Below the pieces are notes generated by a model. The model searched no databases and was not told the origin of the DNA. It was given only the letters and a program-made list of their open reading frames with translations. Shown in pieces: positions 32,751-41,927 of a stretch of DNA of 64,000 nt; position 1 is the stretch's first letter, and the number at the start of each line of letters is the position of its first letter. The position numbers and the translations under genes are program-made. Origin of the DNA: Amarobacter sp964507025 (GTDB taxonomy: Bacteria; Chloroflexota; Dehalococcoidia; Tepidiformales; Tepidiformaceae); NCBI GenBank assembly GCA_964507025.1, contig CAZDOK010000002.1:314378-378377 (forward strand). The letters are read 5' to 3'.

Positions 32751-35700
32751 GCGGCGCCGGCCATCTTGGGGCTGGTGAGCCTGACGCTGCCGCGGTTGCC
32801 GAGGACCGAGCGAATGCTGCGGGCGAGGTCTTCGGTGGCCGCGGCGCGCGGGAAGTCGAACTCCATTTCCTCGCCGGCGGTATCCCGGATGACGAGGCGG
32901 ACTTCGTCACGGCCGGGATGGTCCTTGAGCATGGTGACGACGACCTTGAGGAGTGCCTCGTCGGCGACGACATCCTCGGTTTCGTAAAGCATGACGGTGA
33001 GGCGGGCCGTATCAGGGGCGACGGGGGGTGTGACACCGGGTCGAGCCGCCTCCGTGGTGGCGCCGGCGCCGGGGTAACCGCCGCCATTGCGCGGGGCCTG
33101 ACCGTTCGGGCCGTGGTTGTTGGCGGAGCCGTTGCGTCCGTTCGCCGTGACCGTTTCCGCGCGGGGCTCTTCCTGGGAACGTGGAGGCCGACGCTTCGGC
33201 GCCTCGACCTGCCACTGTTCGGCGACGAAGCCGACGACGGTGCCCTCGGCGGAGTCGTAGGCGGCGGCCTTGCGCACGTTCAGGTTGATGCGGTCGCCGC
33301 GGTCGCGGATTTCGACGGAGCAGACGAGGACGCGGCCCTCGGCCCAGATCTCCTCGCCGGTGAGCTCGATGGTGTCGCTCCAGACGGTGAGCTCGACGCT
33401 GGCGGAGAGGTCTTCGAGGTCGACGACGTAGAACTTGCGCCCATCGCGGGTGACCCGGGCCTGGACGCGGTGGACCAGCCCGGCGACGGTGACGGTCTGG
33501 CTGGCGAGCTCCGGCGTGAGGTCGGCGAGCGAGTGGGTGGCGTAGCGGGCGACATCCTGGGCGACGGCCTTGAAGGGATGCTCGGAGACGTAGACGCCGA
33601 GGAGTTCCTTTTCCCAGGCGAGCATGTCGTCCTTGCGGGCGGGGGAGGGCTCGAGCTCGAGGGCGGGCAGAGGGGTTTCGACCTGGCTCCCAAACAGGTC
33701 GAACATGGTGGCCTGGCCGCTTTCGCGGAGCTCGCGCTCCTTCCTTGCGAGGGAGACGAGGCGTTCGGCGTTCATGACGATGGTGCCGCGGTCGCCGAGG
33801 AGGTCGAAAGCCCCGGCCTTGGCGAGGTGTTCGATGGCGCGGGAGTTGGCCGAAGTGAGGTCGGCGCGCTTGCAGAAGTCCTCGATATCGCGGTAGACGC
33901 CGCCTTTTTCCCGTTCGGCGATGATGCCTTCGCAGGCGGCGTTGCCGACGTTCTTGACGACGCCGAGACCGAAGCGGATGGCGAGGGAGCCATCCTGGCG
34001 GCGTTCGACGGTGAAGTTATCGAAGCTCTTGTTGATATCGGGCGGGAGGACTTCGATACCGAGCTTCGAGCATTCGGCGACGGCGGCGGCGATGCGGGCG
34101 TGGGTATCCGGCGCGTTCCGGGTGAGCTGGAGCAGCGCGGTCATGTACTGGACGGGGTAGTTGGCCTTGAGCCAGGCCGTCTGGTAGGCGATGTGGCCGT
34201 AGCACCAGCTGTGTGCCTTGTTGAAGGCGTAACCTGCGAACGGCTCGATGAGGTCGAAGACGGCGGCGGCTTCTTCTTCGCTGTAGCCGTTGGTTACGGC
34301 GCCGGAGACGAAGCGGCCGCGCTCTTCGGCCATGATTTCGGCTTTCTTCTTGCCCATGGCCTTGCGCATGATGTCGGCCTGGCCGAGGGAGTAGCCCGCG
34401 AATTCGCGGGCGATGAGGAGCACCTGGTCCTGGTAGACGATGACGCCGTAGGTCTCATCGAGGATGTCGGCGAGACGGGGATGAGGGTAGGTGATCGCGA
34501 TCTTGCCGTGCTTGCCATCGATGTAGCGGGGTATGTGCTGCATGGGGCCGGGGCGGTAGAGGGCGACCAGGGCGCAGAGGTCGGAGATGTTGGTGGGCTG
34601 GAGGTCCTGGATATAGCGGCGCATGCCGGCGGATTCCAGCTGGAACACGCCGAAGGTTTCGCCCTTGCCGAGCATCTCCATGGTTTTCGGGTCGCCATCG
34701 GGGAGGTGGACGATATCGAGCTCGTGGCCGGTGTTTTCTCTCACGAGGTCGACAGCGCGCTGGAGGATGGTGAGGTTGGAGAGGCCCAGGAAGTCCATCT
34801 TCAGGAGGCCGATCTTGGCGACCTGTTCCATGGCGAACTGGGTGGTGGGGATGCTGTCTTCATCGCCTTTGTTGGGGCGCTGCAGGGGGACGTGCTCGAT
34901 CAGCGGGTCGCGGGAGATGACGACGCCGGCGGCGTGGGTGCTGGCATGGCGGGAGACGCCCTCGAGCTGCCTGGCGGTATCGATGAGCCGGCGGACCTTC
35001 GCATCGGACTCGTAGGCGTCCTTCATCTCCTGCGACTGTTCGAGCGCCTCGGGGAGGCTGATGTGGAGGACTTCGGGGACGAGGCGCGCGACGCGGTCGG
35101 TTTCGGCGTAGGAGATGCCGAGGGCGCGGCCGACATCCCGGATGGCGGCCTTGGCACCGAGGGTGCCGAAGGTGATGATCTGGGCGACGCGGTCTTTGCC
35201 GTAGCGTTCGTAGGCGAAGCGGATCATCTCGTCGCGGCGGTCATCGGCGAAGTCGAAGTCGACATCGGGCATTTCGCGGCGTTCGATGTTGAGGAAGCGT
35301 TCGAAGACGAGCCGGTTCGCGACTGGGTCGATATCGGTGACGTTGAGGGCATAGAGGACGAGGGAGGCGGCGGCGGAACCGCGGACGCCCATCTTGATGC
35401 CGGCCTTGCGGGCGTAGTCGGCGATCTCCTTGACGACGAACATGTAGTCGGTGAAGCCGGTCTGGCGGAGGACATCGAGCTCGTAGTTGAGTCGCTGTTC
35501 GAGCTCGGAGGTGACGTCGCCGAAGCGTTCGCGGAGGCCGCGGAAGCAGATTTCGGCGAGATAGTCCTCGCTGGTGCGGCCGGGGGGCACGGGGGGCTCG
35601 GGGAGGAGCTGACGGTCGAACTTGAGGTCGAGGTCGCAGTCGTTGGCGACGAGCATGGTGTTCGACAGGAACTCGGGGTTATCGGGGAAGAGCGCGAGCA

Positions 35701-36439
35701 TCTCTTCTTCGCTCTTCACGTGGTAGCCGTGCCCATCGAACTTGTAGCGGCCTTCCTGGTCGACGGTGGCGTTGGTACCGATGCAGAGGAGGACGTCGTG
35801 GGCCTCGGCCTCTTCGGGGAGGGTGTAGTGGCTGTCGTTGGTGGCCACGACGGGGATGCCGAGTTCGCGGCCGATATCGGCAATGACGGGGTTGAGGCGG
35901 GTGAACTTCGCGTCGCCGTGGTCCTGGACTTCGAGGTAGTAGTGGCCATCGAAGACTTCGCGATAGTAGCGGGCGGTGGCGATGGCGCCTTCGCGGTCGC
36001 CTTCCTGGATGCGGCGGTGGAACTCGGCGGAGGGGCAGCCGCTGAGGACGGTGATGCCGGCGGAGTGCTTTTCGATGAGCTCGCGGTCGATGCGGGGTTT
36101 GTAGTAGTAGCCTTCGAGGTTGGCCCTGGTGACGAGGGCGATGAGGTTCTTGTAGCCGGTCATGTCGCGGGCGAGCATGACGAGGTGGTAGGGGGAGGAA
36201 TCGCCGCGTTCTCGGGAGTGGCGTGAGCCCGGGGCGACGTAGGCCTCGACACCGATGATGGGCTTGATGCCGCGGGCGGTGGCTTCGCGGTAGAAATCGA
36301 TGGCGCCGTAGAGCGCGCCATGGTCGGTCATGGCGATGGCTTCCTGGCCGAGCGCCTTCACCCGGTCCATCAGTGGGGCCATCTTGCTCATGCCATCGAG
36401 GAGCGAGAACTCGGTGTGAGTGTGTAGATGGGTGAACAT
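32747..36439 (-). CDS. dnaE: DNA polymerase III subunit alpha
   Basis: The complete 1230-residue replicative C-family polymerase. The N-terminal PHP domain starts FTHLHTHTEFSLLDGMSK; the palm carries the catalytic acids in PDVDFDFADDRRDE; the middle region has HASTHAAGVVIS and AGYAFNKAHSWCYG; helix-hairpin-helix and OB-fold regions follow (VTVAGLVHRVQARVTRDGRKFYVVDLED). A low-complexity Asn/Gly/Pro linker around residues 1115-1150 separates the OB region from a short C-terminal domain. No other replisome gene is adjacent. It is convergent with the upstream lipoprotein gene. Confidence 0.97.
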   Translation of the reverse strand: MFTHLHTHTEFSLLDGMSKMAPLMDRVKALGQEAIAMTDHGALYGAIDFYREATARGIKPIIGVEAYVAPGSRHSRERGDSSPYHLVMLARDMTGYKNLIALVTRANLEGYYYKPRIDRELIEKHSAGITVLSGCPSAEFHRRIQEGDREGAIATARYYREVFDGHYYLEVQDHGDAKFTRLNPVIADIGRELGIPVVATNDSHYTLPEEAEAHDVLLCIGTNATVDQEGRYKFDGHGYHVKSEEEMLALFPDNPEFLSNTMLVANDCDLDLKFDRQLLPEPPVPPGRTSEDYLAEICFRGLRERFGDVTSELEQRLNYELDVLRQTGFTDYMFVVKEIADYARKAGIKMGVRGSAAASLVLYALNVTDIDPVANRLVFERFLNIERREMPDVDFDFADDRRDEMIRFAYERYGKDRVAQIITFGTLGAKAAIRDVGRALGISYAETDRVARLVPEVLHISLPEALEQSQEMKDAYESDAKVRRLIDTARQLEGVSRHASTHAAGVVISRDPLIEHVPLQRPNKGDEDSIPTTQFAMEQVAKIGLLKMDFLGLSNLTILQRAVDLVRENTGHELDIVHLPDGDPKTMEMLGKGETFGVFQLESAGMRRYIQDLQPTNISDLCALVALYRPGPMQHIPRYIDGKHGKIAITYPHPRLADILDETYGVIVYQDQVLLIAREFAGYSLGQADIMRKAMGKKKAEIMAEERGRFVSGAVTNGYSEEEAAAVFDLIEPFAGYAFNKAHSWCYGHIAYQTAWLKANYPVQYMTALLQLTRNAPDTHARIAAAVAECSKLGIEVLPPDINKSFDNFTVERRQDGSLAIRFGLGVVKNVGNAACEGIIAEREKGGVYRDIEDFCKRADLTSANSRAIEHLAKAGAFDLLGDRGTIVMNAERLVSLARKERELRESGQATMFDLFGSQVETPLPALELEPSPARKDDMLAWEKELLGVYVSEHPFKAVAQDVARYATHSLADLTPELASQTVTVAGLVHRVQARVTRDGRKFYVVDLEDLSASVELTVWSDTIELTGEEIWAEGRVLVCSVEIRDRGDRINLNVRKAAAYDSAEGTVVGFVAEQWQVEAPKRRPPRSQEEPRAETVTANGRNGSANNHGPNGQAPRNGGGYPGAGATTEAARPGVTPPVAPDTARLTVMLYETEDVVADEALLKVVVTMLKDHPGRDEVRLVIRDTAGEEMEFDFPRAAATEDLARSIRSVLGNRGSVRLTSPKMAGAA

Positions 36440-36599
36440 ATATCCGGGAGGCCCAGTCTACACCCTCGGAAGGGCGAAGGAGGAAGTGCGAAGTGCGCAA
36501 TGCGAACTGCCCGGGATGCCCGTTTCGGCTCTGTGGCTGGGCCGGCCGCCAGAGTTGGTGAGGCCAGTTGGCGCGCGACCTCCTATACTTCCCCAACAT

Positions 36600-37007
36600 A
36601 TGGCAAGCCAGGCGCTCCTGAGGAAATCCCAGGCCGACATGGTGCTCGAACGGGCGGCGATGCAGCTCCAGCAGCTGCTGCAGGAGGCCTGCGCCGAGCT
36701 CAAACCATTCCCACCCTTCCCGAACGCGCTGTTCACGAACGCGATCGAGTGCGACGACGGCGGGCTGGCGGGTGACCCGGATCGCGGCTGCATCGTGGTC
36801 TGCGAGGACGGAGAGCTGTATGAGCTCCAGATGGGCATCGACCACGAATCAATCGAACTGACCGGGTCGTGGGACCCGGTGACGGCGCGGAAGGAGACGC
36901 TGAAGAAGGTGGATCTGCATCCGCGGGACTACCTGGTGTACGCGTATGCCGGGCTCGTGGCCGTGACCGAAGCGCTCCTGGAGCGGGAAGCCGGGGCGAA
37001 CACATGA
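36600..37007 (+). CDS. Conserved-looking hypothetical protein
   Basis: The 135-residue alpha/beta protein is not one I recognise. It starts with a Gln/Leu-rich helix (QADMVLERAAMQLQQLLQEACAEL), has a central acidic region (IECDDGGLAGDPDRGCIVVCEDGELYEL) and ends in a helix (YAYAGLVAVTEALLERE). There is no signal peptide. Its stop overlaps the start of the TPR protein (ATGA, 37004-37007), so the two are coupled and likely act together. It is divergent from dnaE. Confidence 0.65.
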   Translation: MASQALLRKSQADMVLERAAMQLQQLLQEACAELKPFPPFPNALFTNAIECDDGGLAGDPDRGCIVVCEDGELYELQMGIDHESIELTGSWDPVTARKETLKKVDLHPRDYLVYAYAGLVAVTEALLEREAGANT

Positions 37008-38368
37008 AACGCATCCTCCGCCTGCTGGTGATCCTCGGAGTGGTCTCGGTGGCGTTGGTTGTGGTGGCCTCGGTCTGGCGGCGGCGGGCCACGGCGCCCG
37101 GGCCGGCGGAGTGGACTCCTCCCACGGTTGAGCCTCCACCGGCGCCCGCGCCATCGGCGGGTCCCGAGGAGGCTGAGGCGGCCGAGGAAGCCCGGGAGCT
37201 GGTGGAAGAGATCGCGGAGGCGGAGTCGGAGGGGATGGCGCCGCCACCCGATGCCCCGCCGGTGGACATCGCGCTCGATGCCGCGGGGGTTGTGGTCGAG
37301 GCCGAGCCGGTGGAGGTCGCGCGCGAGGCCGCGGAGGCGGCTGCCGAACTCCTTTCCCCTGAGACCGCGTTCGAGGAGCTGCTCGAGGCGGCTGAACATG
37401 GGCGCGACCTGGTGGAAGAGCTCACCGGAGAGCGTGCGCCGGAGGCTGCGGAAATGGCGGCTGAAGCGAGCTCGGTTGCGACCGGGGAGACGCCCCCGGG
37501 GGTGGAGGAGATCCTGGAATCGGCCGAGTTCGGGCGCGACCTGCTCGACGAAGTTGCCGCGCCCGGCCCGGGTGACAGGGCGGAGCCAGGAGAGGCAGCC
37601 GATGTGCTGGGAGCGGCGTTCGACGCGCTGGCTGCAACTCCCGAGGCGCCGGCTGCGCCAGCGGTTGAGGCGCCCGCCCCGGAACAGGGGTTGCTCGACT
37701 CGGTTGAGGAGGCGCTCACGGACCTGGAGCCGGGGCCCATCGTCCCGCCGCCGCGCCGGACAGGGGAATCGTACCTGGATGAGGGCAACGTCTACTTCAA
37801 CGTGGGCCAGTATGGGCTGGCGATCGAGCGGTACACGCAGGCCATCGAGATGGACAGGGAACTGACCGCGGCGTACTACAACCGGGCCAATGCGCGAACG
37901 CGGGCGGGCGACCTGGAGCAAGCGCTCGCGGACTACGACCGCGCGCTGGAGCTACAGCCGAACGATGCCGACGCCTTGAACAACCGCGGCATGTTGCACC
38001 TGTACCGGGGGAACTACGCGGGGGCGCTGAGCGACTTCAACGCCGCGCTGGCGGGCGACCCGACGGACTCGACGGTGATGGTGAACCGGGGGCTCGCGCA
38101 CCTGCACGGGGGGGACGCGGCGGCGGCGCTCGTGGACTTCCGCGAGGCGATCCGGCTGGATGCAACCGACGCAGCGGCCCAGTACGGCGCTGCCCAGGCC
38201 TCGGCCGCGATGGGGAACCGCGACGAGGCGCTGCGGCACGTGGGGCGGGCGCTCGAGATCGACCCGGGGTACGCACGCGAGGCAGCCGCCGACCCGAGGC
38301 TGGCGATGCTCCAGGGGGATGAGCAGTTCTTGAAGCTGCTACGGCAGAGCGGTTCGGCGCGGGAGTAG
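37004..38368 (+). CDS. Membrane-anchored TPR-repeat protein
   Basis: A 454-residue protein: a short basic N-terminus and one membrane helix (about residues 5-24), a long Ala/Glu/Pro-rich acidic region (about 30-240) and a C-terminal block of four tetratricopeptide repeats (about 255-410; for example YYNRANARTRAGDLEQALADYDRALELQP). TPRs mediate protein-protein contacts; the acidic spacer may project them away from the membrane. It overlaps the preceding hypothetical gene by 4 bases. The fluoride-riboswitch promoter begins right after its stop. Confidence 0.8.
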   Translation: MKRILRLLVILGVVSVALVVVASVWRRRATAPGPAEWTPPTVEPPPAPAPSAGPEEAEAAEEARELVEEIAEAESEGMAPPPDAPPVDIALDAAGVVVEAEPVEVAREAAEAAAELLSPETAFEELLEAAEHGRDLVEELTGERAPEAAEMAAEASSVATGETPPGVEEILESAEFGRDLLDEVAAPGPGDRAEPGEAADVLGAAFDALAATPEAPAAPAVEAPAPEQGLLDSVEEALTDLEPGPIVPPPRRTGESYLDEGNVYFNVGQYGLAIERYTQAIEMDRELTAAYYNRANARTRAGDLEQALADYDRALELQPNDADALNNRGMLHLYRGNYAGALSDFNAALAGDPTDSTVMVNRGLAHLHGGDAAAALVDFREAIRLDATDAAAQYGAAQASAAMGNRDEALRHVGRALEIDPGYAREAAADPRLAMLQGDEQFLKLLRQSGSARE

Positions 38369-38379
38369 ACGCCGGACTC

Positions 38380-38409
38380 TGGACACACGACCGAGGCCGG
38401 GGCTATTCT
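38380..38409 (+). promoter_or_regulatory. Predicted promoter of the fluoride riboswitch transcript
   Basis: TGGACA (38380) and TATTCT (38404) with an 18-base spacer match the sigma-70 -35 and -10 boxes at 5/6 and 4/6 positions. The predicted start near 38416 falls just before the aptamer. Confidence 0.6.
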
Positions 38410-38417
38410 CCCGGGTG

Positions 38418-38476
38418 AAGGCGATGGAGTGCCGCCGAGAACCGCCGTACACCGTACGTGCTGATGACTCCTACGA
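38418..38476 (+). ncRNA. Fluoride riboswitch (crcB motif) aptamer
   Basis: The sequence carries the conserved crcB-motif elements in order: GGCGATGGAGT then CGCC closing the first stem, an unpaired GAGAACC-like joining segment, a second hairpin (CGTAC-ACC-GTACG), and GCTGATGACTCCTAC. GGAGT in the first loop can pair with ACTCC to make the pseudoknot that encloses fluoride. The last bases are also the 5' arm of a terminator (38468-38497), so fluoride binding should prevent termination and switch on the CLC gene downstream. Confidence 0.9.
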
Positions 38477-38497
38477 TTCCGATTCGTAGGAGTTTTT
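38468..38497 (+). terminator. Riboswitch-controlled intrinsic terminator
   Basis: CTCCTACGA (38468-38476), a 7-base loop, TCGTAGGAG (38484-38492) and TTTTT form a textbook terminator. The 5' arm contains the pseudoknot strand of the fluoride aptamer, so the two structures exclude each other. Confidence 0.9.
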
Positions 38498-38499
38498 GT

Positions 38500-39945
38500 T
38501 TGTCGCAGGACCAGGGAACACGGAAGGACAGGAACGCATCCGCGATCGGTGGGGGGCGGGTGCTGGGGCTGCTCGATGCTGCCGGGCACGCGGCCTCGGT
38601 GCGGTACCTGGTGCGCTGGGGGGTGCTCCTGACGCCGCTGGCGGCGCTGGTGGGCTCGGCCTGTGCGCTCTTCCTCTGGGCACTGGAAGAGGCAACGGCA
38701 TTCCGCTGGGAAAACGAATGGATCATCGTGTTCCTGCCGCTGGCGGGCATCGGGGTGGGCGGGATGTACCGGGTGCTGGGGCGGGACGTGGAAGCCGGGA
38801 ACAACCTGATCGTCGACCGCATCCACCGGCCGGGGGCGGGAGTGCCGGCGCGGATGGCGCCGCTCATCCTGGTGGGGACGGTGGTGACGCACCTGTTTGG
38901 GGGATCGGCGGGGCGCGAGGGGACGGCCGTCCAGATTGGAGGCGGGATCGCGGGAGGGCTGAATCACTGGCTGCGCCTCTCGCCTGAGGAGCTCCGCGTG
39001 TTCCTGATGGCCGGGGTGGCGGCGGGATTCGGGGCGGTGTTCGGTACGCCGCTCGCCGGGGCGATCTTCGCGATGGAGGTCATCGCCATCGGGCGGATGG
39101 AGTACGGAGCGCTCATCCCGGTGCTGTTCGCGAGTCTCGGGGCCGATTTTGTTACATCCGTGTGGGGGGCCCACCACACGCACTACTCGGTCGCGACGGT
39201 GAGGGGGACCGGGGGGACGCTGCCGTTCGATGCCTGGCTGATGGCGAAGGCCGTGGCTGCCGGCGTGGTGTTCGGGCTTGTGGCGATGGCGTTCGGTGAG
39301 CTGACGCACGGCCTTGCCGGGATTTACCGGCGGTTCATCTCGAGCCCGCTCCTGCGGCCCGCGGTGGGTGGGGCGCTGGTGGTGGGGCTGGCGTGGGCGA
39401 TCGGCTCGACGGCGTACCTGGGCCTGGGTGTGACGAATCCGGAGGGGGGCACCTCCATCGTGTCGAGCTTCGAGGAAGGTGGCGCGGCACCGTTTGCGTG
39501 GGCCTGGAAGATGGTGTTCACGGCGCTGACGCTCGCGAGCGGGTTCAAGGGGGGCGAGGTGACTCCGCTCTTCTTCATCGGCGCTTCGCTGGGGAATGTG
39601 CTGGCCGACCTGCTCAGGGCGCCGGCCGACCTGTTCGCGGCGCTGGGGTTCGTGGCGGTGTTCGCGGGCGCGGCGAACACGCCGCTGGCATGCGCGGTGA
39701 TGGGGATCGAGCTCTTCGGAGCCGAAAACGGGACGTACATGGCGGTGGCCTGTTTCGTTTCGTACTTCGTGAGCGGCCATCGTGGGATCTACCTGTCGCA
39801 GCGCGTTGCGGTGCCGAAACACCGGCGGCTGGAGAACCACCGCGAGGCGACGCTGCGAGAGATCCGTGCCAGCGAGGACGGAGCTCTCGCGAAGGGGGCG
39901 GGGACGAGCGAGCACACGCCTGGGCCTCCGCACGGCGGAGGCTAG
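38500..39945 (+). CDS. CLC-family channel/antiporter, probably fluoride exporting
   Basis: A CLC-family membrane protein of about 481 residues with the selectivity-filter motif GGSAGREGTAVQIGG, then FMAGVAAGFGAVFGTPLAGAIFAMEV and GFKGGEVTPLFFIGASLG. CLC-F proteins expel fluoride in exchange for protons, and GREGT rather than GREGP is seen among them (recalled knowledge). The fluoride riboswitch immediately upstream makes that role likely. Start: an in-frame GTG at 38458 lies inside the riboswitch and is rejected; the TTG at 38500 has GGAG 7 bases upstream (within the terminator arm). The GTG at 38560 is the alternative. Confidence 0.85.
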   Translation: MSQDQGTRKDRNASAIGGGRVLGLLDAAGHAASVRYLVRWGVLLTPLAALVGSACALFLWALEEATAFRWENEWIIVFLPLAGIGVGGMYRVLGRDVEAGNNLIVDRIHRPGAGVPARMAPLILVGTVVTHLFGGSAGREGTAVQIGGGIAGGLNHWLRLSPEELRVFLMAGVAAGFGAVFGTPLAGAIFAMEVIAIGRMEYGALIPVLFASLGADFVTSVWGAHHTHYSVATVRGTGGTLPFDAWLMAKAVAAGVVFGLVAMAFGELTHGLAGIYRRFISSPLLRPAVGGALVVGLAWAIGSTAYLGLGVTNPEGGTSIVSSFEEGGAAPFAWAWKMVFTALTLASGFKGGEVTPLFFIGASLGNVLADLLRAPADLFAALGFVAVFAGAANTPLACAVMGIELFGAENGTYMAVACFVSYFVSGHRGIYLSQRVAVPKHRRLENHREATLREIRASEDGALAKGAGTSEHTPGPPHGGG

Positions 39946-40350
39946 CTACCAGCCCGGCTCGCTATCGACCCCATCGAGCAGGCTGAGCAGGCGGTCGAAG
40001 GAGAGGGGTTTGGCGAGGAAGAAGTCCTCGACGCCGGCCCGGGGACGGGGGTAGGCGCTCATGAGGGCGATGCGGGGGCGCCAACCGCCGGACTGGGCGA
40101 TGCGGCGGGCCAGGTCCGGCCCGTTGCCCGATTCGAGCCGCACCTCGGCCAGGACGAGCTTGGGCCGTTCGCGCGCCACCAGCGCCAGGGCGCTCTCCTC
40201 ATCGCCGGCAGTGAGGCAGTGCCAGCCCGCGCCTTCGAGTACGAGGCGGACGATACGGCGCAGGGCAGGGTCGCTATCAACGACGAGGACGGGTCCGCGC
40301 CCGCGCCGGGCCCTCGTGACCATGCCGGGGGCGCTGGCTGGTTCACTCAC
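39946..40350 (-). CDS. Stand-alone pseudo-receiver (response-regulator) domain
   Basis: The 134-residue protein has the receiver fold: acidic pocket VLVVDSDPALRR (Asp25, Asp27), a conserved Lys in FLAKPLS, and alternating strands and helices. The usual phospho-acceptor Asp is replaced by Glu (Glu69 in PKLVLAEVRL), a substitution that often mimics the phosphorylated state. It has no output domain, so it probably acts by protein binding. It is divergent from the CpaE-like gene, which also has a pseudo-receiver. The start is uncertain: GTG at 40350 or ATG at 40323. Confidence 0.75.
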   Translation of the reverse strand: MSEPASAPGMVTRARRGRGPVLVVDSDPALRRIVRLVLEGAGWHCLTAGDEESALALVARERPKLVLAEVRLESGNGPDLARRIAQSGGWRPRIALMSAYPRPRAGVEDFFLAKPLSFDRLLSLLDGVDSEPGW

Positions 40351-40564
40351 ACGGTCATTCTTGCAGTTGCTCAGCGGCACATCCCATGGACCTGGCGGCG
40401 AATTGCCTTGCAATCGCATATCAGCGGCGGGATCTAACGGGTTTCCGACGATCGCGGTGAACAGCGCGTGAACAACCCGTGACGGGGCAGTTGGAACTTG
40501 GTAGGAACTCCCCAGGAGGGCCTGCCGGGCCATTCCCAAGCCGTGTCGGTACGGTGAATATGCG

Positions 40565-41857
40565 ATGGATGAGCGGGAACTAAAGGTAACTGGACGGAAA
40601 ACCATGATAATGCCGGGACTCAGAAGCCTGGTCGTAGATAGCGACGAATTGCGGCGCGACGTGCTTCGCGGAAAGCTCGCGCGGGCTGGGCTTGCGGTCG
40701 AGCGCGAACGGCCGCACGGCCTTGTTGCGCAGGAGACGATCCAGGAGATGGCGCCGGACTTGCTCTTCGTTTCGGTCGAGCAGCCGATTCAGCGGGCATT
40801 TCAAACGATCGTCTTCGCGCGGGCGGTGGTGCCGCATGCGGTGATCGTGGCCTACTCCACCGAATGGTCGCCGATGGTGGAACGCCGGTTGATGCAGAGC
40901 GGCGTGAACGACTTCCTGCATGGCAAGCTGGATGCGGGCGAACTCGGCAAAGTGATCGAGCGCGCGCGGTTACGCGCGAGCGCCGGCCCCGATGGTGCGG
41001 CCACCGGTACGGGCAACGGGCGCGTCATCGCGGTGGTTGGCCAGAAGGGCGGAATCGGCAAGACGACGACGAGCACGAACCTGGCTGCGGCGATTGCGCG
41101 CCAGGGCCGCCTTTCGGTGTTGCTGGTCGACCTCGACACGCGCTTCGGCGATGTCGCGATCATGCTTGATATCCCGGTCGAGCACAGCGTGGCGGAGGTC
41201 GCGCGGGAAATTGAAAGCTACGACCGTGAGAGCTTCCGCAAAGCGTTGCTGCGGCATGATTCGGGGGCGTACGTGCTCCCGGCTGCGCGCGATTACCGGA
41301 GCTGGCTGAACTGTTCGCCAGAGCAGATCCAGGAGCTGGTACGGTTTGCCGCGACCATGTTCGACGTGGTGATCCTGGATACGCCCGGGACCTTCAACGA
41401 TGTTGTGGGAGCCGCGGTGGGGGTGGCCGAGAGCGTGGTCGTGATCACGAGCTCGGACCTGACGAGCCTCAAGAACACATCGCTGCTGCTGGAGCACTTT
41501 TCGCTGAAGGGCGAGGAAGGGCCGCGGCCGATCGTGACGCTCATCCATGGGCATGACCAGCCGGGACTTGGGCGCGCCGAGGTTGAGTACGCGATCAGCC
41601 ACCCGGTTGCACACGAGATCCCGTTCGACCGGAACGTGCGGAAGGCTTCGCAGCTGGGTGTGCCGCTGGTGAGCTGGCGGCCCGGTTCGGCCGCCGGCGC
41701 TGCGCTCGTTGGTCTGGCAGCCGATGTCGCGGGGGAGACGTACTCGGAAGGTGGCATGGCGGGCGCGGGGTTGCGCAGGCGATTCTTCGCGGCCTTCGGT
41801 TCGCGCCGGGCCACGGCGCGCCCGGCAGTGGCGAGGCACAACGACATCGCGGTTTGA
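40565..41857 (+). CDS. CpaE/TadZ-like ATPase with pseudo-receiver domain
   Basis: A 430-residue protein: residues about 18-135 form a receiver-like domain in which the phospho-acceptor position is Ser70 (PDLLFVSVEQP), and residues about 150-400 are a MinD/ParA-type ATPase with the deviant Walker A QKGGIGKTTTS (Lys161 onward), LLVDLDTRFGD and VVILDTPGTFND. This matches CpaE/TadZ, which localise Tad pilus machinery, but no other tad/cpa gene lies in the window. It may instead position another polar or membrane complex. Confidence 0.85.
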   Translation: MDERELKVTGRKTMIMPGLRSLVVDSDELRRDVLRGKLARAGLAVERERPHGLVAQETIQEMAPDLLFVSVEQPIQRAFQTIVFARAVVPHAVIVAYSTEWSPMVERRLMQSGVNDFLHGKLDAGELGKVIERARLRASAGPDGAATGTGNGRVIAVVGQKGGIGKTTTSTNLAAAIARQGRLSVLLVDLDTRFGDVAIMLDIPVEHSVAEVAREIESYDRESFRKALLRHDSGAYVLPAARDYRSWLNCSPEQIQELVRFAATMFDVVILDTPGTFNDVVGAAVGVAESVVVITSSDLTSLKNTSLLLEHFSLKGEEGPRPIVTLIHGHDQPGLGRAEVEYAISHPVAHEIPFDRNVRKASQLGVPLVSWRPGSAAGAALVGLAADVAGETYSEGGMAGAGLRRRFFAAFGSRRATARPAVARHNDIAV

Positions 41858-41891
41858 CACGCAGGTTTACCCAGGACCCTCCTCTCCAGTC

Positions 41892-41919
41892 GCGCCCCCG
41901 GTAGAAGCCCCGGGGGCGC
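41892..41919. terminator. GC-rich terminator hairpin between convergent genes
   Basis: GCGCCCCCGG, an 8-base loop and CCGGGGGCGC form a perfect 10-bp stem between the CpaE-like stop (41857) and the alr stop (41928), followed on the plus strand by CTGGCTTTCT. Confidence 0.7.
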
Positions 41920-41927
41920 CTGGCTTT

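Noticed and set aside
32918..36226. Plus-strand open frame of about 1100 codons opposite dnaE
   Set aside because: It is the antisense shadow of dnaE: low-complexity Gly/Val/Asp/Glu composition, no domain, and the complementary strand encodes a complete conserved polymerase.
38458..38499. GTG start of the CLC gene at 38458
   Set aside because: It lies inside the fluoride aptamer and upstream of its terminator, so it cannot be the start of the regulated protein.
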